The notes beneath the pieces are model-generated. The model ran no database searches, was not told the origin of the DNA, and was given only the letters and a program-made list of their open reading frames with translations. Positions 32,373 through 45,034 of a stretch of DNA of 64,000 bases are shown here, piece after piece. The position numbers and the translations under genes are program-made. Source of the stretch: Imbricaverruca yamaguchii (lineage: Eukaryota; Arthropoda; Thecostraca; Neoverrucidae); assembly GCA_034440575.1 (NCBI GenBank), contig JAOTOL010001648.1, positions 1,053,501 to 1,117,500 of the forward strand. The letters run 5' to 3'. Every line of letters starts with the position of its first letter. Positions within the stretch are counted from its first letter, which is position 1.

Positions 32373-33880
32373 AATATCGACTCGAGTGGTTGTCGTTGCG
32401 CTCGACACTAAACGGCGTGTTATGAAGACGAGCAACTAATGACAACGCAAGCAGAAGGTGACTGCAGTCGTGCTGTCAGTTATGGACCAATGTAGTGTCT
32501 AATGCCGATGGTGTGATTGATCGGTTGGCTGGTGTGTCATGGTGCTGTTGCGACCCTGATGCCATCATCGGTACGGTGACTGCTGGTGTTCCCGTGCGAC
32601 CCATCAGTGCCCCCTGAGGTCCTGAGGTGTTGGACCCATCAGTGCCCCCTGAGGTCCTGAGGTGTTGCCGCGCGACTTGTGTGACGTCTCAGGGACGGGT
32701 GGCTGGTGGTGAGGTGGTTACTTATGGCGTCAACTTCGATGGCAGATATGACTGTTGACGGTGGGAGGTTGTGGACGGCCGTTAGCTACAAAGGTGAAGC
32801 CTTGTGAGTTCCAGTTAGCAGTCGAAATCACCAATCAAGTCGCTCTGAATGACATCATCTTCAGTACTGGGATGATTTCTTCACTAATTAATCAGATCGC
32901 GAATGATTCACACTGACGCTATGTGTTCCTCTATCGTGTGTAAATCTGCTGAAAACTGAAATCGATGGGCTTTTGCATGTAAGTCACGTGATTTATGCGC
33001 TGCCGTAACTTCCACCCTTCCACCAAGGAGTCGTGCAGTTCTCTTTTCTCCGGGCGGCCGCCAATGTCCTGCGCCCACCTTCGCCGCTATCAATCCTTCA
33101 AATCGATTTGCGGCCTTTCACTTCTTTCGTTGAGCCCTCGTTTGTCATCGCATCAGACTACTGGACTGGTGATATATCAGTATCATGGGGGAAAGTAGTG
33201 CAGGTGCAGTGGGTGCTGCCGTATTTGAAGGGGAGTGTGTTGGTTTTGTGAACTGAAGGAATAATAATATTGTTGGTGTGCGTTATGCTGGTGGTGCAAC
33301 CTGGCCCATGTATGAAGTGAATAATATCCAGGTGACCGACACATGCAAATACAGACATACAGAACCATGTGGTCGAAATGGTGGTGGCCCACGGGCGTGA
33401 ACATCGTCGCAGACATTCCATGTAAGACTCATTGTACAGTATTACTGAGCATTAAAAAATATGTTGATATCACTAACTTGGCGTGCTCTGAGGCTTGTCA
33501 ACCTATACATATTCGCATGCTCACTGCCACACCACTATTTCTGTGCCTACATAAATTTGAGAACGTGTCAGAACGTATTGCATGCGATTGCAATACTAGT
33601 TTCGTGCACTGCATGTTCATTGCCGATTGCGTTCTGGCCGCTTCGCTGGTGATTGGACGAATCATCCGTCCCTTTGTTCTCGAAAACAGTAGGCGTCGCA
33701 GATAAAAAAAAACCTACTAGAACCTAGACCAGACTTCAAGAATGCTTCTTCTGTGGGGTTCAAATTCGAGCGTAGAGACGTTAGCAGCCTCGCACGAGTC
33801 TCCTCGGATGGACATGCGGCAGTAGTGCCGACGGGCGGCAGTAGGTTTGCGTGGTATTATGCTTTTCTCCGGCAAGGCAC
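32373..33880. other. Intergenic region
   Basis: A short duplication CCCATCAGTGCCCCCTGAGG occurs twice at 32608-32665. Otherwise unique sequence, no gene supported. Confidence 0.55.
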
Positions 33881-33889
33881 TGACGTCAA

Positions 33890-33975
33890 AGAAACAAATT
33901 GGCGTGGGAGGTTGGCGACGCTTTATGGTCTGGCAGTCGAGTGCGTCGTAAAAGAACCCGGGTTCCTTGCAGAAC
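33890..33975 (+). mobile_element. SINE 3' fragment (family B-like)
   Basis: GGAGGTTGGCGACGCTTTAT, then GAGTGCGTCGTAAAAGAACC matches the 3' half of the element at 56872-57040. No tRNA head remains. Confidence 0.65.
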
Positions 33976-36010
33976 GGTGCAGGTGACCACTCACCCAGCC
34001 AGCAATCTCATCTCCAGGAACGGTGCAGGCGACCGCCCACCCAGCCAGAAATCAATGGCCCTCTGAAATGGCGAAATGTCTGGTAAATTCTCTTCGCAGT
34101 CAAATTTGGACAGCCAGCAGCTCTCGAATATCTTATTTTTGTTTACATAATTCGACACAACAAGGAAATATTCTTTTCACAGATCGTGACGGCAAACGTA
34201 CCAAGTTTTACCAATTTATCACCGATAATACGATGCAACTCTCAAACGGTCATGATAGGCAAGTACGCGCGCTGACAAGTATGCCAAGTGATGGGCGCTG
34301 TATGACCGAAGCAGTCGATGCGCCCCTAAGCTCAAATAACCAGCCAGGTATGCCAAGTGTGACAGACTGTAAGTGTGGTGTCCCGTTCACCTGGCGTCAC
34401 CACGGTGAAGCTCACAGCTCTAGAACACGAACAAAATGTGTCGGCACCAGTGAGCGAAACGTACTTCACTTAGCAAGAAGGACGACACTGGGCGTAAGGC
34501 GCACGTGCATGTATGTGCATGTGGGAAGATACACTTCTCGAAGCGACGAGGGGAGCCATTTCAGTAAATGCGTAAATGTTCACCAAGCAGGAGTTCAATA
34601 TTATGGATGCTTTCAGCTTGACATGTGCATGCAGCTACCACAATTGGAGAGGAACACCAGGATTGTCGCCAAATGAGTGTAACACTGAAAGCTTGCGATC
34701 GAGGCGGCCTGGCTTGAAAACGAAACATACCGGACTTCCGATAGAATCTCGATTCCCGCGCTTGGAACGTTAATTCTGGCAGAATCTTGTCTCGGCAGGC
34801 CCGAAGTTGCAACCAACCGTCGGCGGCAGACATTGGCAGGAAACGGTAGAAAGTAGCAGGCAGCGGCAGATTCTGACATTACGTTTCCTTTTCCCAGCGT
34901 CATATTAACGGGCTGACGTCATCTGTTCAATGTGCCGCGAATTAGCGTCTCGGTTACTTGTTTATTGCGTCATAAATGATCCGCTGCGGCGCTAATTGGC
35001 TCAAGCGGTGCCACTTACAGTAGTACCTAGATAGCATTAATTCCTAGATATTTGGTACTACCTCACTACCAGGCCTTTTGCACGTCCACGGTAGTAGTTT
35101 ATATGGAGGATGTGGTAGTGAGGTTGCGATAATTGGGCAACAAAAAAACATCTTCCTGTTACAGAGCCGTAGAAGGTGCCTAAAAATGAATTGTCGAAAG
35201 CTGCTCATCCTCATCAGGATGAGACAAAGCGACAAGAACCGAGCAGGGGTGGAAGTTAACAGGATAGCGACCCTAACGTTGAACAAGTTTATCATTAACC
35301 ATATGGATGGAACTGCATGGAAATAATTCACTTCCCAAAATGATTTGTATTGCCAAACCAACTTTTGAGTGCATTTATTCAATGTACCACCAAAGACCTA
35401 ATGCCAGACTTAACAATTGGTGCCGCGTTAGCAACACCAAAAGTACACGAAGTTCCACCCCTGAACAGACTTCATTTGGTGACGTGAGCTTTCTTCCCGT
35501 TCCCCAAAACACGTGGATTATACTATATTTTGCATTTATTTGAATTGCAGAGCGGGGTATGTTACAAAGGTCAATGGTAAGCACAATGTACTCAGCGATA
35601 TCTCCATTCATGACACCCACAGCATTCAATAAATATAAAATATATATAGCCACCGAAGGGCAAAACGAACCACAGAAACCGTCCGACGGGAGAACGCGGC
35701 AGACAACTTTAAATATTTCACATCGTCTGCCGCCGGCATCGCCGACGTCGAACAAAGCTACTATGTCACAATCGCTATGATGGGTACATTGCGTGACGTC
35801 ATCCATTTATGGTGTGACGTCAGAGGCTGCGGATGTCGACGTTGGGTTCTGTTCGACTCTGCTCGGTTATGCCGAGTTCTGCCCAGTCCTGCCAACACCA
35901 CGATTCTGCCGGCAGTCTGCTGGGTTTCTGCCGCGTTGAAACAGGTCTTTAGCCCTGTTCCGCCCATGCGTCAGTTGAAGTGTTGGTGGCAAATGTATAA
36001 TGTATATTAT
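33976..36010. other. Intergenic region, no convincing gene
   Basis: Frames of up to 217 codons (34023-34676) show no recognisable domain. Two TGACGTCA-type sites occur near 35793 and 35815. Confidence 0.5.
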
Positions 36011-36021
36011 ATATTCGTGGC

Positions 36022-36140
36022 AAATGTACACATACACGCACGCACGCACGCACGCACGCACACACGCACACACACACAAACACACACACACACACATGTA
36101 CCCACGTAAGCACGTGCACAAACATACACGCACACGCATA
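36022..36140. repeat. (ACGC)n/(CA)n microsatellite
   Basis: ACGCACGCACGC passes into CACACACAAACACACAC and then decayed CA/CG repeats. Confidence 0.9.
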
Positions 36141-38020
36141 TATTATTGAGTATATATTCTTGAAGATCCTTAGCCGTCTAGGCCTCAAACGCACAGTATG
36201 TGAGTTGACGGCAGGTGAGATAGCATATGACTTTGGCAGGTGTGGGAGGACATGCTGGCTCCGGGAACAGCGACATGCTTGTATCGCTTATTACAGACGG
36301 GGAAGGGGGGATTATCAAATAGTCTGTCGCAGTAGGAAGACTCAGCATCATCAGAATGCAGGTACGTGTCAGCACATCGCAGTACATCACGACGGTACCA
36401 GGTTCTTTCAGAACTCAACATTGATGTGATTTCCGACACGTAAGAGTCACCGTTATATACCTTGCAGTGGCTTCAAACCCCACTCCACCCGATCTTCTTT
36501 ATATATTTACTATGGCTTGCTCCCCGTTTCGAACTTGTGGGCTGGAAGCGTTCAAGTGCCCTGTGCGCTGCCCCGCCCCGCGACTGACTCACGTTTAAAC
36601 CACGGTGCGTGCACAAACCCAGTATGGTGCATGACGAAGCAGGGCGGTAAATAGTGGACTTCGCAGGAAACAGGCGATAGCTGACTCTGATAGCAGGACA
36701 CTGATACCTGACCAACGGGCAATGTGTCAGTTACACGCACAGTACCAAAGCCCAGCTGACTATACAAAGTTGCCATGTCCTGACAATACTTCACCGTCCT
36801 GCCTTCGCCTTTTGTCTGTCGGATAAAAACTGACGCATGCCCCTACAGACGTCTTGTTTCATTTGTTGGCATGTACGTTTGTATCATTTATGGCCATTAA
36901 AATCTGTACGGGTACGCTGTACTTGAGTTCTGTGGAGTGATCATCCTCGCCAATGCCGCGACTATATAATATAACATTTGAATATAGCTCTATGCGCGGC
37001 ATGGAGATTGTTAACAAAATGCTGAAGAAACTGTCACGGTCTCGACATGCTAATCTTCATTGGACATGACCGATGGTGGCGAACAAATGCAAAGGCTCTG
37101 TTGCGTGCTGATTGCAGGATAGATAGGCTTGTTTGTAGCCTGAACATTCCTCGTAGCATATTTAAGGCCGTACCCTCGATAAGATGTTGACGCAAAATTA
37201 TCCGAGCCCGTCACGACTTTTCAATGTTTTATCCTCACCTTACTTGACTTGATCTGTCACGTTCAACTTGGTCTTCAACTGTCTTCAACCGTCTTCTATG
37301 ACTTTAGTCAACACAGGTCATTTACGACGAAGTTGAGCGTCATGCCAGGAATGTGGCCGCGATAATTACCTGGAAAGAGGCATAAGTCCGTGGCATAAGT
37401 CGGCGGCTGGAGCACGCCAACGGTCTCAACCATGAGGCCATTCTGAAGTTCCTTTCCATGGGCGCAACATAACTACTCATGCAAATTACGAGCATCTGGC
37501 CCACCGTTCATTCTGAAAACTGGGTAATTTGGTGTTGGCTTTGCTCCGTCTGCGAATTGAAACCTTCACTGGAAATGCCTACATTCCATGCCTCTTGAGC
37601 CCTATGCGGTTTTTAAACCCTCACTCACAATTTCAAAGCGTGCGATCATGTACTCTCATTCTTAGCCACGGTGACGTGCGTTGATTTTGCTTGCACACAG
37701 TCTGACAGTCTGCCAATGGATGTGTGGATTCTGCACTATCCGCTCCCTCCGCTACGCTTACTGTCGAAGCCTCAGAAGGGGAATCTGATCCCGATACTGA
37801 CTGGAAGTGGACGGGTGGATGCCGCAGCCACCCGCTCCGAGAGTCGCTGGCAGCCATTACGATTCGATGACACGATCTTCGGGATATATGAAGATCGTGG
37901 GACGACAGTGTGAGGTAGATTTGGTCATCTGTTGGGGAATTCAGCTCAAGCGACGTCTCGATGAATCTCAATCGACTAAAAAAATTCTGCCATTTTTAGT
38001 TTTTCTGGCCTGGTCTAGTC
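36141..38020. other. Intergenic region
   Basis: No gene, SINE or array recognised. A short frame near 37330-37470 is interrupted by a stop and has no family I can name. Confidence 0.5.
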
Positions 38021-38021
38021 C

Positions 38022-38105
38022 TGATGTAGCCGAGTGGCTTTAACAGGGTTTAACTGACTTTAACTACGCCAGTGCCTCTTAATCGAAGCGAAGTCGAACC
38101 CTGTC
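38022..38105 (+). other. tRNA-Ser/Leu-like sequence or SINE head
   Basis: GATGTAGCCGAGTGGCTTTAAC resembles the A box of a long-variable-arm tRNA, and GCGAAGTCGAACCCTG a B box. The stems between them do not fold cleanly and the acceptor ends do not pair, so a working tRNA gene is unlikely. Confidence 0.3.
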
Positions 38106-39855
38106 TAGATATCCGTCGAAAGTGTTCGGCTCTAAAATGGGCACTTCGAATCTTGCAATTATCCCACCACCCATTGCACGGTGTCACATTTAGCACGCAC
38201 CTGGCGGAACGGTCCCTGTCCGGCCGGCGGCCGCAGCGGGACCAGCTGGTGCGCGCGTGTTTCAGTGGTTCAGGAAGTTCAGAATGGTTCAGGTTGGTTC
38301 ACCGTTGGTTCAGGAAGATGCACATGTCTAAGTTCCCACAGTCGAGCCTTGGCTGGAGGCTGCGCTTTTGTGAGTGGCGATATTGAGAAAATATCTGCCT
38401 TACCTGCTGGGTGTTCTGTCTTTACCGCAGGACTATTCGCAATATTGAAGAAGCTCTGCTTGATATCTTGTCGCAATGTCCATACAAATGTATTAATCGT
38501 TTCAGAGTCTGCGATCTCGCTCCAAGTTATCACCAGCCCACTACCTTCACCTTACTCAGGATCAGTTTTCAAATGGTAACCGGGGTAAAGGTAGTTTACC
38601 CAATTTTCATGATTCTCGAACTTCATTTTGGTGCATTTTTTGTTCTATGCTTTTGATGGGACAATGGTGAAAATGATTCATTCGGAAGGGAAAATCAATT
38701 CTTATTCGATTTGTGCCTTCAAATGCACCCAGACGTCTGATTAACTCTAATTAATTATTCGATGAAAATGATTTACCTGGTTTACCTCGTATGCTAGGTC
38801 TGTCAACTTACAATGTGTCATAGGCATAGAAACAAATATCTGGAATGTACACGCCAGATTGTGATACAACTTTTTTCTTCAAACCACTGATGTATGATAT
38901 TCTGCATTAATTTTCAACCTCAACATTTACATTCCTCGCTCTGGTCTCTATTACTGACGAAATCAGATTAACTAGGCAGCCTGGAATTGTCTTTCATCGA
39001 CATTACCCCCCATTCACACGGCCACGCATCACTTACCCATAACTTCCCTATGGCCTCGCGACTGGCGTTAAAGCAGAGCTGCCATGTTCAACAGGCAGTG
39101 CCCACATGTCTGCGGCAATCAGCTGGCTAAACATAGCAACGACCCACGACTGCGAAAATGTAAACACATTGATCGGAACACTTGGCCCGCTTCGTGGAAA
39201 ATTAGGTTTGGGTAACTAGTTTGTTTACTTCTGAGGGCGTTGGCATACATGACGTGCAGGTGACAAAATTAACGCGAGCCACGTTATTTAGCGCTACGGA
39301 CGCTCCGCATGAGAACTGCCCGACAAGGGAGTGCTTAGTAACGTGTCGAACCACAGAGGTCATTTGCGCCGCCATTTAAAGCGGGTGTGTTTCGCAAGTA
39401 ACTTAAAAGGAAGTGTACCTTTACGTTAAAACAGCTTTGCGTTACAGTGTATGTGGCTCTAAGGTGTTGAAGGCTCCCAGATGGTCGAGACGACTGATCA
39501 AGCTTCGCTTACTTTATTCCTCCGCAAGATAATTTGTGCTTTGGATGGGGGGGGGGCAAGAAATTGTTTTGGCCATGGTGCCGACCGTATCGGAGAGCTT
39601 AAAGTTAAATTTTGCTTAAATTTGGTCACTCTTATCGAAGAGCGCCGAGAGATCCTTACCGGACGGGCGAGGAAGTAATTTCCCACATCGCCTCTCGCGC
39701 CGGCTGCCGCATGTTAGCAATAGTCAGTAGCAATAAGTAGCAATAGTTCTAGTGGGCGAGGGGTTGCATGATATGAGATGCACGGTGCGGCTTTTTATGC
39801 TTCGGCTTATCCGCGTCCAACGGTACCTCTGGGCAACTGTTTTACCTTATGCTAA
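38106..39855. other. Intergenic region
   Basis: Mostly AT-rich unique sequence; no gene supported. Confidence 0.5.
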
Positions 39856-39860
39856 TTTGA

Positions 39861-39911
39861 AGCAAGACGCCTCATCTGCGACACGTAGTGCCGTAGATGA
39901 GGCGTCTTGCT
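39861..39911. repeat. 20-bp inverted repeat with 11-nt loop
   Basis: AGCAAGACGCCTCATCTGCG pairs with CGTAGATGAGGCGTCTTGCT with one G-T mismatch. A second weaker hairpin-like word pair (GTAGACGATCTGCG / CGTAGAGCATCTACG) follows at 39922-39955. Confidence 0.9.
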
Positions 39912-40296
39912 GTCGTCTGACGTAGACGATCTGCGTGTCGTAGAGCATCTACGTCCGACGGCACCACCAGGCGCCGGCGTTCCTGGCCGTATCCTTTAAT
40001 TGCCGGCTCCTGTGTTGGACAAACATGAGCAGTTGAGTGAGTGACCCGATGGGATCCGCCCAATGTCATCGAAGCGTTGCGACTTCAGTCACAGATCCGG
40101 GTCAGGTGAGTCGGGTGACCGGCTCACCTGTTGTCGTGCCGCGGGTCAGACGGCACCGAGTCACATTCCGCTGTCTCCAGTCGGGTGCGGTCCGCGGTCA
40201 ACGTGCCGTTTCTGCGACCTCCCACCACTCACCGCAACCTGCTCTGGCTGCTCGTATTGCTGGTCGCCAAGGCTGCTGTTCGCCCGGCCGGATGGG

Positions 40297-40450
40297 GACG
40301 GCTAGTCTAGGGGAAAGTTGCCCGTCTCACAATCGAAAGGTTGTGGGTTCGAGTCTCACCTGTCGCTACTCTTCGCCCGCGACCAATCGGCATGAGAGAT
40401 TGGCGACGCTGCATGACTCAACGGTCGATGTGTAGTAAAACCAATAACCA
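40297..40450 (+). mobile_element. tRNA-derived SINE (family B), plus strand
   Basis: The head GGCTAGTCTAGGGGAAAG and GGTTGTGGGTTCGAGTCTC is followed by the body CTGTCGCTACTCTTCGCCCG, GAGAGATTGGCGACGCTGC, and the tail GTAAAACCAATAACCA. No clear target-site duplication. It is the least decayed copy of this family in the window. Confidence 0.88.
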
Positions 40451-40652
40451 GCCGGGTGCCAGGACTGAGGTCGCAGGGACGCGCGTACCGTTGTGCGAGG
40501 TCAGCAGCACGCACCGGTCACGGTCCCATCTGCCCTGTCGGCCAGCCAGCAGTCTACACGGCCAACCCCTCCCACAGAACCCGGCGCGGCAAGCGTGCAC
40601 CCGGGCTCGCCGCAACTGTACCGATGGAGAAGCCGAGGCGAATGGTGCTCAT

Positions 40653-40861
40653 TGTTCGCACTCAGTGGTGCAGCCAGGATTTTCCTGGGGGTGGGGTGGG
40701 GTGCCCGATTCAAAATAATGTAAAACGGAGAAAGATTCTTAGTTTAGATGGAGGGATTTGCGTGAAGAAATACTCACAATTTATCGTTTCGTTTTGTTTT
40801 TCGGTGCTTAGTGCGGGTGCCCGTGCCCCCGCCCCCATGGCTGCACCTCTGTTCGCACTCA
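40653..40861. mobile_element. Short MITE-like element with 12-bp flanking duplication
   Basis: TGTTCGCACTCA occurs at 40653-40664 and 40850-40861. Between them a 185-bp body starts GTGGTGCAGCCAGGATTTTC and ends with the inverted match CATGGCTGCACCTC. The G-rich left end (CCTGGGGGTGGGGTGGGG) and C-rich right end resemble a related, decayed sequence at 10180-10325. A 12-bp duplication is long for a classical DNA transposon, so the mechanism is uncertain. Confidence 0.7.
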
Positions 40862-40934
40862 CGATTACATACCTACACGTCTGCCTTTATGCATCGACAA
40901 CGCTTGGTTTCGCACAGCATCACTTACCGTGTCC

Positions 40935-41400
40935 CCCGCTAGATGTCGGGCGCGGCGACCGTAGCATAGTTGTGATCCTGGCGGACAGATGGCGCGGCGG
41001 GCGGCGCGTATCGATCGCGCGGCCGATGCGGCGGCGGCCGGCGAGCGCGGGACTGTCGGCGGCGGCGGCGGTGCGGGAGCTGACGCGGGCGGGCGGCGGC
41101 GCGCTGGTGCGGCTGTGGCGGGCGGGCGGCGGGCGGCGGGCAGCATGCAGGCCTCCGAGTCGTCGCGCCGACTGGCGGCCAAGTGCTCCGACCGGAAGCC
41201 GGCCGGCGACGACGGGCTGGCGGCGGCCGACGACGCTCAGGTGGGTGGCGAGGCGCCGGCGGTCGCGTCGCGACGGCGGTCAGCTGTTTGTCGGCCGGCC
41301 GGCGTGATCTCGGCTGCGGTCCGTGTCGACTGGGGGACAGCGTCGGGGCGCCGCCCGGAACGTGCCGCGCTCAGACACCGGCGCTTAGATCAACGAACTT
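40935..41400 (+). promoter_or_regulatory. CpG-rich island-like region
   Basis: Very high density of CG dinucleotides, unlike the AT-rich flanks. It could be a promoter and first exon of an unidentified gene. Confidence 0.4.
41145..41240 (+). CDS. Possible first coding exon of an unidentified gene (32 codons)
   Basis: ATG 41145 opens a frame MQASESSRRLAAKCSDRKPA, then GDDGLAAADDAQ, ending at a CAG|GTGGGT donor (41241), phase 0. It lies inside a CpG-rich island. No downstream exon was identified, so this is a weak call from composition and a plausible donor. Confidence 0.25.
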
Positions 41401-42189
41401 AGCGGGACTTAGCGGAACAATTCAGCGGAAGTGCATTTGCACTTTCTACCGGAGTGCATCATTCGGCGTGGTTTTTGCAACCGTGAAGCATTCGAATGCT
41501 GGTGGGTCCGCCTCTGGGTTTCAGGCGTGGCAAAGACAGCGATGAGGCGTTATCAACATACTTGTTGGTAAAAAACTTCCTCTGGTGATTTTGGGGGAAA
41601 ATCCTAACCTACCACCTGCACGATACATATCAATGTAATTTTACTCACATTATGTACGTACCGCACGTACGTTGTGAGCGCTTATTATAGTGGCCTTGGG
41701 GAGGAACGGTATTTGATGGTGCTGGCTGCGCCAATATCCAACGTTTGTTCTTCACATCAGTGCGCAGTTATATTTCAAAACAAAACACTACGCTTCACCA
41801 ACCTCTCCCCTTTTACTGGAACGAAGCGAAGATGCTCCAGAAATACGCTACATCGCTTTCAGCTCGGATGTGAAGAAACATTGAGCAGTCGCCACACCGC
41901 GCGCACACAGCATGTCGGTGCTTTGCACCCCCACAACACGACTGCTGGCGCCCCCTGGGAGCGGCATGCTGCATTCGCGCACGACTGCCCCGGTGCAGGA
42001 TTTTCCTGACATGCAATGGCACCGAGGCAATTGTTGTCCAGTGTGTGCGAGGATGCGGAGCCGGCCAGTTCCTGCGAGTCTGCGAGCACGCCCGTCGCCG
42101 CGAGTGGCTCTTGGCAGTGGCGCTGGACACCGTGTGGACATGGCAGTCTCACGAGAAGCTTGAGTGGGATGATGATGCCAAGCTGAAGG

Positions 42190-42445
42190 TCGGCTGTCAG
42201 ACTCCAGATTTGCTGCTGACTTGTGGTCAGTCCCTCAGAGCTGGCGCTGTCTGGGTGTCGGTCCTTTAGCGCTGTCGTTGGCTGGCTGTCAGTCCCTCAG
42301 AGCTGATGCTGTCTGGGTATCAGCCATTCAGTGCTGTCGTTGGCCGGCTGTCAGTCCCTCAGAGCTGGTGCTGTCTGGGTATCAGCCATTCAGTTCTGTC
42401 GTTAGCTGGCGGTCAGTCCTTCAGAGCTGTTGTTGAGTGGTTGCT
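42190..42445. repeat. ~61 bp tandem repeat (~4 copies)
   Basis: GCTGTCAGTCCCTCAGAGCTG, then a GTGCTGTCTGGGTATCAGCC block repeats with moderate divergence. Confidence 0.9.
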
Positions 42446-42584
42446 GGACCCTCCGGGCTATTGCTGTTGGCTGATCAGCTGTCCCTGACTTTGCTGCTGT
42501 TGTTACTGCCCTGTTGCTCGCAGGTTAGCGCTGTTCATAGCTGGTTATCAGTTCGGGATATTGCCAGGCCCGCCGGCAATGTCA

Positions 42585-42925
42585 CGAACATTACCATCTC
42601 GTGTCACGGCACGTCTAATCTCCTAGCGTGCTGCACGTGGTCAAGGTCACGAACATCACCATCTCGTGGCATAGCACGTCCAACCTCCTAGCGTGATGCA
42701 CGTGATCAATCAAGGTTACGAGCATCACCATCTCGTGGCATAGCACGTCCAACCTCCTAGCGTGATGCACGTGATCAATCAAGGTTACGAGCATCACCAT
42801 CTCGTGGCATAGCACGTCCAACCTCCTAGCGTTCTGCACGCGATCAATCAAGGTCACGAAAACACCATCTCGTGGCATGGCACGTCCAACCTCCTGGCGT
42901 GCTGTACGTGGCCTATCAAGGCCAC
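42585..42925. repeat. 69 bp tandem repeat (~5 copies)
   Basis: The unit is CATCACCATCTCGTGGCATAG, CACGTCCAACCTCCTAGCG, TGATGCACGTGATCAATCAAGG. The period is a multiple of three, which gives a repetitive open frame on the minus strand (42615-43292), judged non-genic. Confidence 0.92.
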
Positions 42926-43104
42926 GCGATGGAGAAGTTTCAGCTTGTGTTTGGGTAGCGCGATCGCTAGAATCGCTAAGAAAAAAGAAGAAAGTGACAC
43001 GGATCCTCTGCGCTGCGGCCTCGCTGTGATATGAATGAATGTGCCGCACCGCAGCAGCGCCTGCTGCAGCGGTGCGGCTAATTACAGCCACTCGATCTGC
43101 ACGG

Positions 43105-43275
43105 ACCGAGCCGCGCCCGAGCCGCGCCCGATCCGTGCCCGATCCGTGTCCGATCCGTGCCCGATCAGTGCCCGAGCCGCGCCCCATCCGTGCCGATCGG
43201 ACGCCCACACCATCACCTCCGGGCAGCGGAGATCGGCGCGATCTCCCAGCGGAGATCGGCGCGATCTTGGCCAGC
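43105..43275. repeat. Short tandem repeats (11 bp and 22 bp)
   Basis: CCGATCCGTGC units are followed by two copies of GGAGATCGGCGCGATCT. Confidence 0.88.
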
Positions 43276-43854
43276 TGCCGGCAGCCTTTCACGATATTTT
43301 TACCGGGTCGGGGCTCACCCGATCTGGACTAGCTGGCGGCAAAGGCACGCGTCACTTTGTGTGGTGTCGGATCTGGCTAGGCGAGTCCGAGATCTGGCCA
43401 CACCTGATACGCGCCATCTCATGCCCACGTGGTACGCCGCTAAGCCCCTACATTAATGAATTGCACGGTGCATGTTCAACGCTAGGTGACATTGGTGTTT
43501 TTCTTTCAAGATATTTCGGTCAGTAAGCAAGGCACAAACATAGTTAACATTGGTGCACATTGCAAGGCGCCACTGGAACACCACCCGGTAAAACTCTTCA
43601 GCTTCGGCATATATTTCAACATCGCGGGAACTGACGGTGCACCACCAGAGACGGATGGCCGATTGAACTTCAGAGCGATGGGAAATATATGGCAGGTGGG
43701 TCAGCACGCTCGTTCCGCCCGCTCCTGAGCCCACACCTTTCTCGCCGGAGTAGGCTAATGGTGTTGGTCACGTAATCCATGTAGGTGACATTGAGCTGCT
43801 AACTGTCACACTGCGTGTGCACTCAATTTACAGTTGTGTGCCGTGCGAACGTCA

Positions 43855-44035
43855 GGGATAGGAGGAGAAGGAGGAGAAGGATAATAAGGAGAAGGAGAAA
43901 GGGAACGAGAACGAGAATAAGGAGGAGAAGAAAGATAATTAGAAAGAGAGAAAGAGATAGCGAGAGAGAGATAGAGAGGAGAGAGATGGAGGGAGAGAAA
44001 GAGAGAGAGAGGGGCAGGGAGGGAGAGAGACTGGT
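43855..44035. repeat. Polypurine (GA-rich) tract, ~180 bp
   Basis: Almost only A and G on the plus strand: GGAGGAGAAGG words, then GAGAGAG words. Such tracts can form triplex DNA. Confidence 0.93.
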
Positions 44036-45025
44036 CTCCATACGCTTTTCATGGCCGACCTCCGGTATATACTCGGATAAGTGCCGGACATAAACTGCCG
44101 GCTGACGCGCTACCGCTGGACCGCCCCGCATGAAGATAGCCGTGGGGCCCTAACCTTCTGCCAGACAGGCTCTCTAGGCTCGGCGGCGTGCTGAAGGCCA
44201 GCCTGACCAGACAGTCTGTTTCGCCGGAATCGGTGTCGTCCTGTATCCTTTTTGCAGTGGTCCTGTGTCCTCTGACACTACCGGTGATTGTTGGAGTACG
44301 GCCGTTAGTTGCTGCAGCACGGTCGGCAGCTGATTGGCTGAACCGTGTGATGCGAGCCGGGCATGCGTGAACGGCTCCAAAGGGTTCACGGAGCGTGAGA
44401 TGCGGCACTCGATAATGAAGGTGCGTAACAGTGCCGTGGGGGACGCCTCCCGAAATAAGGGTTGTATTGTAGCATTGACATTGGTGTATTGGTTTTATGG
44501 TCTCCATGAAATTCACGACGTCATTAAACGTGAAGCAAAATACACCAAGCGTGAATTAAGCGCGATACACAGGAATTCAAGCATGACATCTATCACAAGA
44601 AGAGAGCGGTTGGCCAATCGTAACTTTCTGGGTAATATCCAATATATTTTAAGCAGTAATGATGCACGTTTTATTTCCAGAGCAAATTCAAACTAATGCA
44701 TCTATAACTTACGTCAAACATGAACGTTTGATCACTAATTATCACTTTCATAAGTGAGGTTGAAATTGCATAACTGGCGATGCAGATGTTGTTTGCCACA
44801 TTATTCTTCTAATCACCATTCAGGAGTAACATTCATGCATAATGCATCGCCCCCACTTTGCGATATTCGAATATATGCTGGAATCTGTAACTGAATGAAT
44901 CAACGAATCAAACAATTCCTTTGGATGGAAAACTCACATCCGTCCGCTTAAATCAAATGTATTTGTGATTCGGCTCGTGCCACTTTCTTGTTTGTTCGCT
45001 TGTTTTGTTTGTAGGCGCTTACTTG
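44036..45025. other. Intergenic region
   Basis: No gene or array recognised. Confidence 0.5.
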
Positions 45026-45034
45026 CGCGCTTGA

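Noticed and set aside
38022..38105. tRNA-Ser or tRNA-Leu gene
   Set aside because: Only A- and B-box-like words are present. The arms do not fold and the acceptor stem is absent.
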